Assembly: GCA_027494115.1 (NCBI GenBank)
Contig: JAOSJL010000001.1
Coordinates: 1,079,926-1,143,925, forward strand
Length of the DNA stretch: 64,000 bases
From: Acidimicrobiia bacterium
GTDB lineage: Bacteria > Actinomycetota > Acidimicrobiia > IMCC26256 > JAOSJL01
Direction of reading: 5' to 3'
The first letter of the stretch is position 1; every line of letters begins with the position of its first letter. The notes under the pieces are model-generated. The model ran no database searches. It saw nothing but the letters and a program-made list of their open reading frames with translations, and was not told the DNA's origin. Shown here piece after piece: positions 53,844 through 63,484 of the stretch. The translations under genes and the position numbers were made by a program.

Positions 53844-55716
53844 GTGCCCAAGATCCTCCGATACGGACTTCTCGCTCTCCTCGCGGCAGGAGTGGTCGCG
53901 TTCGTGGTGCTGCGCGTCGTCAGTGATGGCGACTCCCGGGAGACCGTGGATCTGACCGAATTCCAGAATCGTCTCGACGACGGAGACGTGGAGAAGGTCG
54001 AGCTCCTCGACGCCGACCACCGACTCGAGGGAACGTTCACCGACGGCGAGAAGTTCGCCGTCGATTTTCCCGACCGCTCGACGGAGGCGGTCACGGACTC
54101 GATCATCGATGCCGACGTCGATGAGTTCGAAGTCGACACGCAGGGCGAGAACCCGTGGCTCAACTACGTGCTCAACCTCCTGCCACTGCTTCTCCTCCTG
54201 GGAGTGGCGGGCTTCTTCCTCATGCGCCTCCCCGGCGCGGGGGCGCTGGGCCTCGGGCGATCCCGCGCGAAGCCGATCGACCCCGACCGCCCGCAGACCA
54301 CCTTCGACGACGTTGCCGGCCTCGATGAAGCGCTGGAGGAACTCGGTGAGATCCGGGACTATCTCCAGGCCCCCCAGCGCTTCCGCGACATGGGTGCTCG
54401 GATTCCGAAGGGTGTCCTGCTCTACGGACCGCCCGGGACCGGCAAGACCCTGTTGGCCAAGGCGGTCGCAGGTGAGGCGGGAGTCCCGTTCTTCTCGATC
54501 AGCGGTTCGGAGTTCGTCGAGATGTTCGTCGGTGTCGGTGCCTCACGGGTGCGCGGCTTGTTCGAACAGGCCAAGGAAGCGGCACCCGCCATCGTCTATG
54601 TCGATGAGATCGACGCGGTGGGTCGTCAGCGTGGCGCAGGTCTCGGCGGTGGCCACGACGAACGCGAGCAGACCTTGAACCAGTTGCTCGTGGAAATGGA
54701 CGGGTTCGACGAGGCCGAGGGCGTGATCATGCTGGCCTCCACGAACAGACCTGACATCCTCGATCCCGCCCTGTTGCGCCCCGGACGCTTCGACCGGCAG
54801 GTCGTCGTCGACCGTCCCGATCTCGAAGGACGAAAGGCGATTCTCGCCGTACACGGCCGCGGCAAGCCGTTGGCGGCAGGAGTCGAGCTCGACGTGATCG
54901 CCCGGCGCACTCCCGGTTTCACCGGTGCCGACCTGGCGAACCTCATGAATGAAGCGGCACTACTCGCCGCACGCGCCGACCTCGACAGCATCGGTCTGCA
55001 CCAGCTCGAGGAGGCCATCGACCGTGTGATGGCGGGGCCGGAACGGCGAAGTCGGCTGATCTCGGAGCACGAGAAGCGGGTCATCGCCTACCACGAGGGC
55101 GGTCACGCACTCGTGAGCCACGCTCTTCCGAACACCGATCCGGTGCACAAGGTGTCGATCATCCCGCGGGGCCGTGCACTCGGCTACACGCTCACGCTTC
55201 CCACCGAAGACCGGTTCCTCGTCACGCGCCGCGAGCTCACCGAGGAGTTGGCCATGCTCCTCGGGGACGGACCGCCGAGGAGATGATCTTCGCGGATCCG
55301 ACCACCGGCGCCGAGAACGACATCCAGCAGGTCACACGGATCGCCCGGCAGATGGTGACCGAGTATGGGATGAGCGACGCCATCGGACCGGTCCGCCATG
55401 GCAGTGTCGGAGGCAGCGACGAGGTCTTCCTGGGAAGGGACCTCCATGCCTCCCGTGACTACTCCGACGAGGTGGCGGGCGCATCGACAGCGAGGTGCGT
55501 GCTCTGGTCGAGGATGCGCACGAGGTGGCCCGGTCGATTCTGGAGCGCAATCGGACGACCCTTGACCGGCTGGCGGCGTCACTGATCGAGCACGAGACTC
55601 TCGAGACCGCCGCGGTGTTGGAGATTCTCGACAAGGCGACACCGTTCGCCGGCGACGGTTCCACCGGAACCCGAACCGGTTCGAGCGCTGCCGCCACCGA
55701 CCGGAGGACGACGTGA
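53844..55716 (+). CDS. ftsH: ATP-dependent zinc metalloprotease FtsH; two indels
   Basis: FtsH degrades membrane and regulatory proteins. The corrected 624-residue protein has membrane segments near residues 6-24 and 108-130, then the AAA+ domain ([20 protein letters not shown]alker [18 protein letters not shown]alker [24 protein letters not shown]) and the protease domain with [12 protein letters not shown] (HExxH zinc site). One G is missing at 55263-55266 (LLG to GRTAEEMIF) and one base at 55476-55481 (DEVAG to [13 protein letters not shown]). Both restored give 625 codons. The stop overlaps folE. Confidence 0.94.
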
Positions 55717-56345
55717 GCGAAGCTGGTTCCACGCCCGACCTGAGGCCAGTGACGGAAGCCGCGAGCGAAGTCGACAAGACGCGGGTGGAGGCAGCGGTGC
55801 GCGAAATGCTCGCTGCCATTGGCGAGGATCCCGAACGGGACGGCCTCGTCGGCACCCCCGAGCGAATCGCCGAGATGTACACGGAGATCTTCTGTGGCCT
55901 GCACGACGATCCCGCACGGCACCTGTCGGTCACCTTCGAGGCCAGCCACGACGAGATGATCATGGTCCGCGACATCGCGCTGACGTCGCTGTGCGAGCAC
56001 CACCTCGTTCCCTTCCTCGGACGTGCCCATGTGGCCTACATTCCCGGCGCCGATGGCAGGATCACGGGCCTGTCCAAGCTGGCGCGCCTCGTCGACGGCT
56101 ATGCACGACGACCCCAGGTGCAGGAGCGGCTGACCACCGAGGTTGCCGATGCCCTCCAGAGGGTCCTGGAGCCCGCGGGCGTCTTCGTCCTCATCGAGGC
56201 GGAGCACCTCTGCATGTCCATGCGCGGAGTGCGCAAGCCGGGTGCCCTCACCGTCACCTCGGCGGTTCGCGGGCTGTTCAAGACGAACACCGCGACCCGG
56301 GCCGAGGCCATGAGCCTGATTCGCTCGCCCGGACCTTCGCGCTGA
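55713..56345 (+). CDS. folE: GTP cyclohydrolase I
   Basis: First step of folate synthesis: GTP to dihydroneopterin triphosphate. The 210-residue protein has [18 protein letters not shown], the zinc/catalytic [40 protein letters not shown] and [20 protein letters not shown] with the third zinc cysteine. GTG at 55713 overlaps ftsH, so the fol genes may be read from the ftsH promoter as well. Confidence 0.96.
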   Translation: MSEAGSTPDLRPVTEAASEVDKTRVEAAVREMLAAIGEDPERDGLVGTPERIAEMYTEIFCGLHDDPARHLSVTFEASHDEMIMVRDIALTSLCEHHLVPFLGRAHVAYIPGADGRITGLSKLARLVDGYARRPQVQERLTTEVADALQRVLEPAGVFVLIEAEHLCMSMRGVRKPGALTVTSAVRGLFKTNTATRAEAMSLIRSPGPSR

Positions 56346-56378
56346 GCCGCTCCCACGCGACTCGGTGGCCCGGGCCGT

Positions 56379-56384
56379 TACGCT
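56379..56384 (+). promoter_or_regulatory. -10 element TACGCT for folP (leaderless type)
   Basis: TACGCT ends 7 bases before the ATG at 56392 and supports that start rather than the GTG at 56365. Confidence 0.4.
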
Positions 56385-56391
56385 GCCCGCC

Positions 56392-57225
56392 ATGTCCGGG
56401 TATCCGATGACAGGCGTGATGGGGGTCCTGAACGTCACGCCGGACTCCTTCTCCGACGGCGGTCGTTTCGTGGACACCACAGCCGCTGTCGAGCACGGGC
56501 GCAGGCTCTGGCAGGACGGGGCGGACATCGTCGATGTCGGCGGGGAGTCCACCCGGCCGGGAGCGGACCCGGTGGCCACCGCCATCGAAGCTGAGCGTGT
56601 CCTACCGGTCGTGGCGGAGCTCGCGGCCGCCGGCGTACCGGTCAGCGTCGATACGACGAAGGCCGAGGTCGCCGCTTCGGCTCTCGACGCCGGAGCGGTC
56701 GTCGTCAACGACGTGTCGGCGGGGGAAGTGGACCCGGAGATGTTCGAGGTCGTGGCTACCCGCGACGCGGGAATGGTCCTGATGCACCGCAGAGGTGATC
56801 CCACCACGATGCAGGACGACCCGCGTTACGACGATGTGGTCAGCGAAGTGGCTGACGCGTTGGTCGATCGCCGTGCCGCTGCAATCGCCGCCGGTGTCGG
56901 CGAACATGCGATTCTCGTCGACCCCGGGATCGGGTTCGGCAAGACGCCGCAGCACAACCTCACGTTGCTCGCTCACCTGGACGAGCTCGTCGAACGCGTC
57001 GCTGCACCCGTGCTCATCGGTACGTCGCGCAAGTCCTTCATCGGACAGACCCTCGCCCTTCCTGTCGATGCTCGTGACGAGGCGACTCTCGCCACCGTCG
57101 TATGGGCGATGGAGCACGGAGCATCGATGGTGCGTGTCCATGATGCCGCTGCCGCCCGCCGGGCCATCGACCTTCTCGCTGCTCTCGGTGTCTGTCGCCC
57201 CGAATCCATGACGGGTGCGGCGTGA
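56392..57225 (+). CDS. folP: Dihydropteroate synthase
   Basis: It joins p-aminobenzoate to the pterin, the sulfonamide target. The 277-residue protein has TGVMGVLNVTPDSFSDGGRF, the DVGGESTRPGADPV loop, VPVSVDTTKAEVAASALDAG, VNDVSAGEVDPEM, MHRRGDPTTMQDDP, ILVDPGIGFGKTPQHNLTLL and LIGTSRKSFIGQTL. The stop overlaps the next gene by 4 bases. Confidence 0.96.
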   Translation: MSGYPMTGVMGVLNVTPDSFSDGGRFVDTTAAVEHGRRLWQDGADIVDVGGESTRPGADPVATAIEAERVLPVVAELAAAGVPVSVDTTKAEVAASALDAGAVVVNDVSAGEVDPEMFEVVATRDAGMVLMHRRGDPTTMQDDPRYDDVVSEVADALVDRRAAAIAAGVGEHAILVDPGIGFGKTPQHNLTLLAHLDELVERVAAPVLIGTSRKSFIGQTLALPVDARDEATLATVVWAMEHGASMVRVHDAAAARRAIDLLAALGVCRPESMTGAA

Positions 57226-57743
57226 GAGGCCGCTGGGCTCAGGGTCTCGAGCCCCGGATGTTCTGCTGGGTGATCCAGGATCGTCTGGCGATCTCGGAGC
57301 GTCCCGGTGGCTACGGCCGCAATCACCGCAAGGTGCGTCGCGAGGAGGAGCTGATCTGGCTCCAGCGCCACGACTTCACGCGGATCCTGTCGCTGCTCGA
57401 TTCGCCCCACAACCTCTCGGCCTACGACGACGCCGGTATCGCCCATGACCGGATACCGCTCGGCCCACCGGACGAGGAGCCGGAGCGCCTGGGTGCGGTC
57501 TACGAGTCGATCGCCCGGCTGCTCGACGACCCCTCGGCGCGCATCCTCGTCCACCACGAGGATCTCGGTGACCGTGTTCTCGGAGCCGTGGCGGGCTACC
57601 TGCTGTACACGGGAGCGGTGCAGACGGGCCCCCACGCCGTCACCCTCGTCGAACGACTCACCGGGCGTGAGCTCGGCGCCGCGGGTCGGGAAGTCGTGGC
57701 GGTCACCCTCGATCAGAACCTGAAGCGCGCCGACGCTCGCTGA
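57222..57743 (+). CDS. Dual-specificity-phosphatase-like protein lacking the catalytic cysteine
   Basis: The 173-residue protein resembles tyrosine/dual-specificity phosphatases in order: FCWVIQDRLAISERPGGYGR, ILSLLDSPHNLSAYDDAGIA HDRIPLGPPDEEP, then ILVHHEDLGDRVLGAVAGYL where an active enzyme has HCxxGxxR. The cysteine is replaced by histidine, while glycine and arginine positions persist, so it is probably not a phosphatase. It lies between folP and folB with a 4-base overlap to folP, implying a link to folate metabolism or its control. The phosphatase-fold reading is an inference from pattern. Confidence 0.7.
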   Translation: MRGRWAQGLEPRMFCWVIQDRLAISERPGGYGRNHRKVRREEELIWLQRHDFTRILSLLDSPHNLSAYDDAGIAHDRIPLGPPDEEPERLGAVYESIARLLDDPSARILVHHEDLGDRVLGAVAGYLLYTGAVQTGPHAVTLVERLTGRELGAAGREVVAVTLDQNLKRADAR

Positions 57744-57821
57744 GCCCCCGACGTCCGGCGTCAGAGAGAGCGTCAGAGACAGGACCACGACGCTGACGAC
57801 GGTGACGCCGGTGACGACACG

Positions 57822-57827
57822 TAGGCT
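57822..57827 (+). promoter_or_regulatory. -10 element TAGGCT for folB (leaderless type)
   Basis: TAGGCT ends 6 bases before the ATG at 57834. The 90-base gap before folB thus seems to hold an internal promoter. Confidence 0.4.
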
Positions 57828-57833
57828 GACGGG

Positions 57834-58184
57834 ATGGATCTCATCCTCGTGTCCGGCATTCGCTGCATGGGTGTCCACGGCGTGCTGCCGGAGGAGAAGG
57901 CGCGTCCCCAGCCCTTCGAGGTCGACGTCGAACTCGAGGTCGACGTTTCAACGGCGGGGCAGACTGACGCGCTGGATGACACGGTCGACTACGCGGCAGT
58001 CTGTGACGGCGTCCGAGCGGTCGTGGAATCCGAGCACTACGACCTGCTCGAGCGACTTGCCACTCGCCTGACGGATGTGTGTCGAACGGACGCACGCGTC
58101 GGCGCCGCCACCGTGACGGTGCGCAAGATGCACCCGCCCGTGGCGTCGCTCGTCGACCACGTGGCGGTCCGGATTCGACGATGA
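57834..58184 (+). CDS. folB: Dihydroneopterin aldolase
   Basis: The 116-residue enzyme cleaves dihydroneopterin to hydroxymethyl-dihydropterin. It has the family start ILVSGIRCMGVHGVLPEEKA with the catalytic glutamate, PQPFEVDVELEVDV, DDTVDYAAVCDGVRAVVES, LLERLATRLTDVC and a C-terminal VRKMHPPVASLVDHVAVRI with the catalytic lysine. Its stop overlaps folK (ATGA). Confidence 0.95.
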   Translation: MDLILVSGIRCMGVHGVLPEEKARPQPFEVDVELEVDVSTAGQTDALDDTVDYAAVCDGVRAVVESEHYDLLERLATRLTDVCRTDARVGAATVTVRKMHPPVASLVDHVAVRIRR

Positions 58185-58678
58185 CGCGATACGACGGCGG
58201 GTCTGCCTCGACCCAACGCGCTGTTCTCGGGCTTGGTTCCAACATGGGCGACAGGCGCGCCAACCTGCGCACGGCGGTGGCGGCGATCCGCGACGCCACC
58301 GCTCCGGCCGAGGTCACCGTGTCGGCCCTGTACGAGACATCTCCGGTGGGCGGACCGCCCCAGGACGACTACCTCAATGCGGTGGTCGCCTTCGACACCG
58401 AACGCGACGCGCGGGAACTTCTCGAGTTGTGCGCCGAGTTGGAAAACGCGGCGGGCAGGGTGCGCGAGGAGCGTTTCGGGCCACGCACTCTGGACGTGGA
58501 CATCTTGCTGCTCGGTGACATACGAGTGGACGAGCCCGATCTGGTGGTCCCGCACCCCCGCATGGGCGAGCGTGGTTTCGTGCTGGTGCCGCTGGCGGAC
58601 GTGGCGCCGGAGCGGGCGGAGGAGCCGACAGACGGCTGGCACGAGGTCCACAGGGTCGCAGTAGACTGGGCTCTCTGA
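58181..58678 (+). CDS. folK: 2-amino-4-hydroxy-6-hydroxymethyldihydropteridine pyrophosphokinase
   Basis: It activates the pterin alcohol before folP. The 165-residue protein has AVLGLGSNMGDRRANLRTAV, SALYETSPVGGPPQDDYLNA and the double signature ERFGPRTLDVDILLLGDIRV ... VPHPRMGERGFVLVPLADVA. ATG at 58181 overlaps the folB stop. Confidence 0.96.
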   Translation: MTRYDGGSASTQRAVLGLGSNMGDRRANLRTAVAAIRDATAPAEVTVSALYETSPVGGPPQDDYLNAVVAFDTERDARELLELCAELENAAGRVREERFGPRTLDVDILLLGDIRVDEPDLVVPHPRMGERGFVLVPLADVAPERAEEPTDGWHEVHRVAVDWAL

Positions 58679-58722
58679 ACCCGAGTCCGGCACCCCTGGT
58701 GGGCTGGAACGAAAGGTTTCGG

Positions 58723-59539
58723 TTGAGCGCTCCCGCGCGTACATTCGCTCTCGTCGGACCCGGCCGCGCCGGGCGGGCCGTGGCGACCGGACTCCTCTCG
58801 GCAGGGTGGGTATGCAATGCCGTGGCGGGTCGAGACCGCGCCGCACCGTCGGTGCGGGACGCCGCGGCCACCCTCGGTGCGCCCGCCGTCGACGTGTTCG
58901 AGGCTGCGCGTAACTGCGAGGTCGTCGTGCTCGCAACGCCCGACGACCGGATCGCCGGCGCGGCAGCGTCGGTCGCGCGGGGAGCAGCGCCCGGTGTGTT
59001 GTTCGTCCACCTGGCCGGATCGCTCGGGCTCGACGTCTTCGATGATGTCCGTTCGCTACGACCCGACCTTCGTGTGGGCGCACTCCATCCCCCTCATGGC
59101 GATCCCCACCCCGGAACTCGGTGCCCACCGACTGGCCGGTGGCCGGTGCGGAGTCACAGGTGACCCCGAGGTACTCGAGATGGCGGCGGCGCTGGGCGCC
59201 GAGCCGTTCGCCGTCCCCGACGAGGAGCGTGTCCGCTACCATGCCGCGGCCGTCGTGGCGTCGAACCACGTGGTCGCACTACTCGGCCACCTCGAGCGAC
59301 TGGCGACATCCGCCGGTCTGAGGCTCGAGGCGTTCCTGCCGCTCGTGCGCGAGGCGGTCGACGCCGTCGAGGACCTCGGGCCCGCGGCCTCCCTCACAGG
59401 ACCGGTCGCCCGCGGCGACGCATCGACGATCGCGGCACATCTCGACGCGCTGCCGGCGTTCGAGGTACCCGCGTACCGGGCACTCGCCCGTGAGGCGCTG
59501 CGACTCACCGACCACGCCGACGGTCTGGTGCCGGCGTGA
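58723..59539 (+). CDS. DUF2520/Rossmann-like oxidoreductase-like protein; one indel
   Basis: The corrected 271-residue protein has an N-terminal Rossmann fold (FALVGPGRAGRAVATGLLSA) with VVVLATPDDRIAGAAASVA, then GALHPLMAIPTPELGAHRLA and a helical DUF2520 domain (HAAAVVASNHVVALLGHLER, LTGPVARGDASTIAAHLDAL, ALAREALRL). Such proteins usually sit just before panC and resemble ketopantoate reductase-like folds; their reaction is unproved. An extra C in C5 at 59089-59093 breaks the frame. TTG at 58723 follows GAAAGG by 6 bases; GTG at 58699 is the alternative. Confidence 0.8.
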
Positions 59540-60430
59540 AGACCGTGTCACGCATCGACGACCTGCGCCGGCGCTGCGACGCGGCCCGTGCCGAGGGCGC
59601 CGAGATCGGTTTCGTCCCCACGATGGGATCGCTCCACGAAGGACATCGCAGCTTGCTGCGAGCAGCGCGCGCCGACACCGACGTCGTCGTGGCGAGCATC
59701 TTCGTCAACTCACTCCAGTTCGGTCCCGGTGAGGATTTCGCCGCGTATCCCCGCGATCTCGACACCGACTCGGCGATGGCCGCCGATGACGGGGTCGACC
59801 TCCTCTTCGTCCCGTCGTCCGCCGAGATGTATCCGACTGATCCCCTCACGACGGTTCATGTCAGTGGTCTCACCCGCGGCTTGTGTGGTGCGTCCCGACC
59901 GACGTTCTTCGATGGCGTCGCGACGGTGGTCACCAAACTGCTCTCGATCGTAGGGCCCTGCCGCGCGTACTTCGGGCGCAAGGACTACCAGCAGTTCGCC
60001 GTCGTGAAGCGCCTGGTCGCTGATCTCGACCTTCCCGTGGAGGTCGTGGGCTGTCCGCTCGTACGCGAGCCCGACGGCGTCGCCATGTCGAGTCGCAACG
60101 CATATCTCGACGGCGACACCCGCGCGCGGGCCACGGTTCTGTATGAAGCGTTGTCGAGCGTGGTCGATGCCGTGCAGGAGGGCGAACGCAACGCCCGCCT
60201 CTTGCGGGACCGTCTTGCCGATCTCGTGTCCCGCGAGCCCGCGCTCACCCTCGACTACGCCGACGTCGTCGACGCGACGACCCTTGCTCCCGTTTCCGGA
60301 AATCGAAGGGGAGATCGTGGTCGCGGTCGCCGCCGACGCGGCCGGCGCCCGGCTCATCGACAACATGACGATCCTCGTCGATGGCGGTGAGGTCACCGTC
60401 GACGCGGGAGTACTGGTGGCCGCGGCATGA
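59536..60430 (+). CDS. panC: Pantothenate synthetase; one indel
   Basis: It condenses pantoate with beta-alanine (made by PanD). The corrected 297-residue protein has FVPTMGSLHEGHRSLLRAAR, VVVASIFVNSLQFGPGEDFA, CGASRPTFFDGVATVVTKLL, YFGRKDYQQFAVVKRLVADL and REPDGVAMSSRNAYLDGDTR. One extra base near 60297-60301 breaks the frame; removal gives VSEIEGEIVVAVAADAAGAR and a stop at 60430, 298 codons. GTG at 59536 overlaps the preceding stop. Confidence 0.94.
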
Positions 60431-60526
60431 CACAAGCACCGAAATGGTCAGTCGGCATGGTCAGCCGGCATTGGACAAGAAGGCGGCGATGACGACAGCA
60501 TCGACGAACCCGACGGGGAGTGAACC

Positions 60527-60916
60527 GTGCAGCGCACGATGATGAAGTCCAAGATCCACCGCGCCACCGTGGTGGCCGCCGACTTGAACTACGTCGGGTC
60601 CATCACGCTCGATCCGAGGCTCATGGAGCTGGCCGACATACGGGAGAACGAGCAGGTACATGTTCTCGACATCGACAACGGTGAACGTTTCGAGACCTAC
60701 GCCATCACAGGTGGCCCGGGCGACGTGATCCTCAATGGGGCAGCCGCGCGTCTCGTCCATCCCGGCGATCGTGTGATCGTCATCACCTACGCCGACTACG
60801 ACGAGGAAGAGCTCGAGTCGTACAAGCCCCGCGTCGTCCACGTCGATTCGCGGAATCGCCCGACGGACCCCGAGTTCCAGGCGCTCGACCGCGAGCTCCA
60901 CGACCTCACCGGCTGA
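60527..60916 (+). CDS. panD: Aspartate 1-decarboxylase
   Basis: The 129-residue proenzyme makes beta-alanine from aspartate. It cleaves itself between Gly24 and Ser25 in [11 protein letters not shown] to form the pyruvoyl group. Other signatures are [27 protein letters not shown] and [23 protein letters not shown] at 60527 is 96 bases after panC, with GGGGAGTGA upstream. Confidence 0.96.
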   Translation: MQRTMMKSKIHRATVVAADLNYVGSITLDPRLMELADIRENEQVHVLDIDNGERFETYAITGGPGDVILNGAAARLVHPGDRVIVITYADYDEEELESYKPRVVHVDSRNRPTDPEFQALDRELHDLTG

Positions 60917-60953
60917 CGCTGCCGGCTCCGTCGGACCCTGTCGGAGCGACGAT

Positions 60954-62639
60954 GTGCCTTCTGATGTCGGGGCGACGACCGAGGCGGCAACTGTGACCAC
61001 GACCGTCGACATGATGGTTCTCGGAAGTGGTGTCGCAGGGCTCTCTGCGGCAGTGCGCGCCGCCGAGGTCGGTATGTCGGTCGTGGTGCTCACGAAGGCG
61101 GAGATCGGGAACTCGACGACCCGCTACGCGCAGGGTGGCATCGGCGCCGCCATGGAGGAACCCGACTCTCCGGAGCTCCATCTCTCCGACACGCTCGCTG
61201 CCGGAGCCGGGCTCTGTGACCCCGAGGCCACGCGCGTTCTCGCCGTCGAGGGTCCTGAACGGATCCGGGAGTTGATCGCTCTTGGTGCCTCGTTCGATCC
61301 GCGAGCCTCCGAGATTCCGGGTTTCGCGCGTGGACGCGAAGGCGGCCACTCGGTCCGGCGCGTCCTGCATGCAGGGGGCGACGCGACGGGCGTCGAGGTG
61401 GAGCGGGCACTCGTCGCGGCGACCCGCGCACGCGCCGCCGAGGTTCGCGAGGGGTGGTTCGCGAGCAGCCTCATCGTGGAGGCGGGTCGCTGCGTCGGCG
61501 TGCGCGCGTCCGATCCGGCCGGGATGCCTCACGAAGTGCGCGCCACGAACACGCTGCTCGCTACCGGCGGTATCGGAGCGCTGTACGCCGTCACGACGAA
61601 TCCGCCGCTCGCCACCGGTGACGGGCTCGGAATGGCGTGGCGTGCGGGCGCCGCGCTCTGCGACGTCGAGTTCGTGCAGTTCCACCCCACAGCGCTGCAC
61701 CATCCCGCCCGGCCGCGTCCGTTGCTGTCAGAGGCGTTGCGCGGCGAGGGAGCACATCTTCGCGACGAGAGCGGTGGGCTTCTCATGGAGGGCGTTCACC
61801 CTCTCGGTGATCTAGCCCCGCGCGACGTCGTGGCCTCCGCGATCGCACGCCGCATGGCCGAGGCCGACGTGGAGCACCTGTGGCTCGACGCTACCGGAGT
61901 GGTCGACGTCGACGAACGGTTCCCCACGATCGTGGCGTCGTGCCGGTCACTCGGCCTCGACCCGGGAGTGGACTGGCTGCCCGTGGCGCCCGCCGCGCAC
62001 TATCTGTGCGGAGGCGTGGCCGTGGATCTCGACGGCGCGACGACCGTGCCGGGGCTGTGGGCCTGTGGGGAGGTGGCGGCAAGCGGTGTTCACGGCGCCA
62101 ACCGTCTGGCGTCGAACTCGTTGCTGGACGGACTCGTCTTCTCCGGTCGCTGCGTCGAGGCCCTGGCGCGAGGCAAGAGCTCCGCGGAGCGCAGCGGCGT
62201 CCTCTGCGGTGGTTCGGGTCGAGGCCCTGTGCCCGACGGGAACACGAGCCTCGATTCCATCACGCCGGCTGAACCGGAGACGGCCGATGCTGTTCCGTCA
62301 CTCGAGGCCCTCCAGGTGACCATGACGCGCGAGGCAGGCGTCGTGCGTACCGCGGAGAGCCTCGAGCGCGCCGCCGCCGTTCTCGACTCGTTCCGCGGCG
62401 GAGCCACGTTCCCCGACGGTCGGGAGGAAGCCGAACTCGACAACCTCGTGATCACCGGTCATGCGCTTGTGGCGAGCGCGCTGCGCCGAGAGGAGTCACG
62501 CGGGACTCACCAGCGCGCCGATCACCCGGGCACCCGCGAGGGTTGGCTCGGGCGGCTCTTCGTCACCCGCGGCCACGAACCCGACTACGTTCCCCTGCCG
62601 TCCGTCCGCACACCACCGACACGGAGTCACGTCCCATGA
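60954..62639 (+). CDS. nadB: L-aspartate oxidase
   Basis: It oxidises aspartate to iminoaspartate for NAD synthesis. The 561-residue flavoprotein has MVLGSGVAGLSAAVRAAEVG (FAD site), STTRYAQGGIGAAMEEPDSP, GREGGHSVRRVLHAGGDATG, LLATGGIGALYAVTTNPPLA, VQFHPTALHHP, LLSEALRGEGAHLRDESG and GEVAASGVHGANRLASNSLL. GTG at 60954 is one possible start; GTG at 60993, closer to the FAD fold, is another. It overlaps nadC by 4 bases. NadA, the partner quinolinate synthase, is not in the window. Confidence 0.94.
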   Translation: MPSDVGATTEAATVTTTVDMMVLGSGVAGLSAAVRAAEVGMSVVVLTKAEIGNSTTRYAQGGIGAAMEEPDSPELHLSDTLAAGAGLCDPEATRVLAVEGPERIRELIALGASFDPRASEIPGFARGREGGHSVRRVLHAGGDATGVEVERALVAATRARAAEVREGWFASSLIVEAGRCVGVRASDPAGMPHEVRATNTLLATGGIGALYAVTTNPPLATGDGLGMAWRAGAALCDVEFVQFHPTALHHPARPRPLLSEALRGEGAHLRDESGGLLMEGVHPLGDLAPRDVVASAIARRMAEADVEHLWLDATGVVDVDERFPTIVASCRSLGLDPGVDWLPVAPAAHYLCGGVAVDLDGATTVPGLWACGEVAASGVHGANRLASNSLLDGLVFSGRCVEALARGKSSAERSGVLCGGSGRGPVPDGNTSLDSITPAEPETADAVPSLEALQVTMTREAGVVRTAESLERAAAVLDSFRGGATFPDGREEAELDNLVITGHALVASALRREESRGTHQRADHPGTREGWLGRLFVTRGHEPDYVPLPSVRTPPTRSHVP

Positions 62640-63484
62640 GCGACCTCGACCCACCCGTCACCGCCGTGGCCGACGCCGTTCGGCGCGCTCTCGCAGAGGA
62701 TCAGGGGATTCTGGGTGACATCACGTCGATCGCCACGGTGCCCGACAATGCGGTGGGCCGCGGGGTGTTCGCCTCTCGTTCCGAAGGAGTCATGGCGGGG
62801 ACCCGATGCGCCACCGAGGTCTACGCGCAGCTCGACTCGGCGGTGTCCGTGGAATGGCAGGTCCAGGATGGCGAAGACGCCGAGGCAGGCGCGCCTCTCG
62901 GTATCGTCGAAGGCCCCGTACGGGCGCTTCTCGGCGGGGAGCGGACTGCTCTCAACTTCCTGTCACACCTCTCGGGTGTGGCGACGACGACGCGCAGGTT
63001 CGTGCGAAGCGCGCGGGGCAGGGTCCGGATCCGCGACACGCGCAAGACGATCCCGGGCCTTCGGGCGCTCCAGAAGGCGGCGGTTCGTGCCGGCGGTGGG
63101 TTCAACCACCGGGAGTCTCTTTCCGACGCGATCCTCATCAAGGACAACCACCTCGTCCAGCTCACTCTCGAGGCGGCTGTCGAGAGAGCCCGTGTCCGGT
63201 GGCCCGGGCGTCCCATCGAGGTCGAGTGCGACACGGTCGACCAGGTCTCGGCGGCTCGGCGCGCAGACGTCGACGTGGTTCTCCTCGACAACATGACACC
63301 CACCGATGTGGCGGGGTGTGTGGCCCTCCTCGACGGCGCCGCTCTCGTCGAGATCTCCGGTGGGATCGACATCGATACGGTCACCGACTATCTGTCGACG
63401 GGCGCCGACTACATCGCCGTCGGCGCACTGACGCATTCGGCGCGCGCTCTCGACGTCGGCCTCGATCTCGAAGCTGTTTCCTGA
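62636..63484 (+). CDS. nadC: Nicotinate-nucleotide pyrophosphorylase (quinolinate phosphoribosyltransferase)
   Basis: It turns quinolinate and PRPP into nicotinate mononucleotide. The 282-residue protein has EDQGILGDITSIATVPDNAV, ERTALNFLSHLSGVATTTRR, RIRDTRKTIPGLRALQKAAV, NHRESLSDAILIKDNHL, PIEVECDTVDQVSAA and ALVEISGGIDIDTVTDYLST. ATG at 62636 overlaps nadB, and its stop overlaps coaX by one base. Confidence 0.96.
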   Translation: MSDLDPPVTAVADAVRRALAEDQGILGDITSIATVPDNAVGRGVFASRSEGVMAGTRCATEVYAQLDSAVSVEWQVQDGEDAEAGAPLGIVEGPVRALLGGERTALNFLSHLSGVATTTRRFVRSARGRVRIRDTRKTIPGLRALQKAAVRAGGGFNHRESLSDAILIKDNHLVQLTLEAAVERARVRWPGRPIEVECDTVDQVSAARRADVDVVLLDNMTPTDVAGCVALLDGAALVEISGGIDIDTVTDYLSTGADYIAVGALTHSARALDVGLDLEAVS

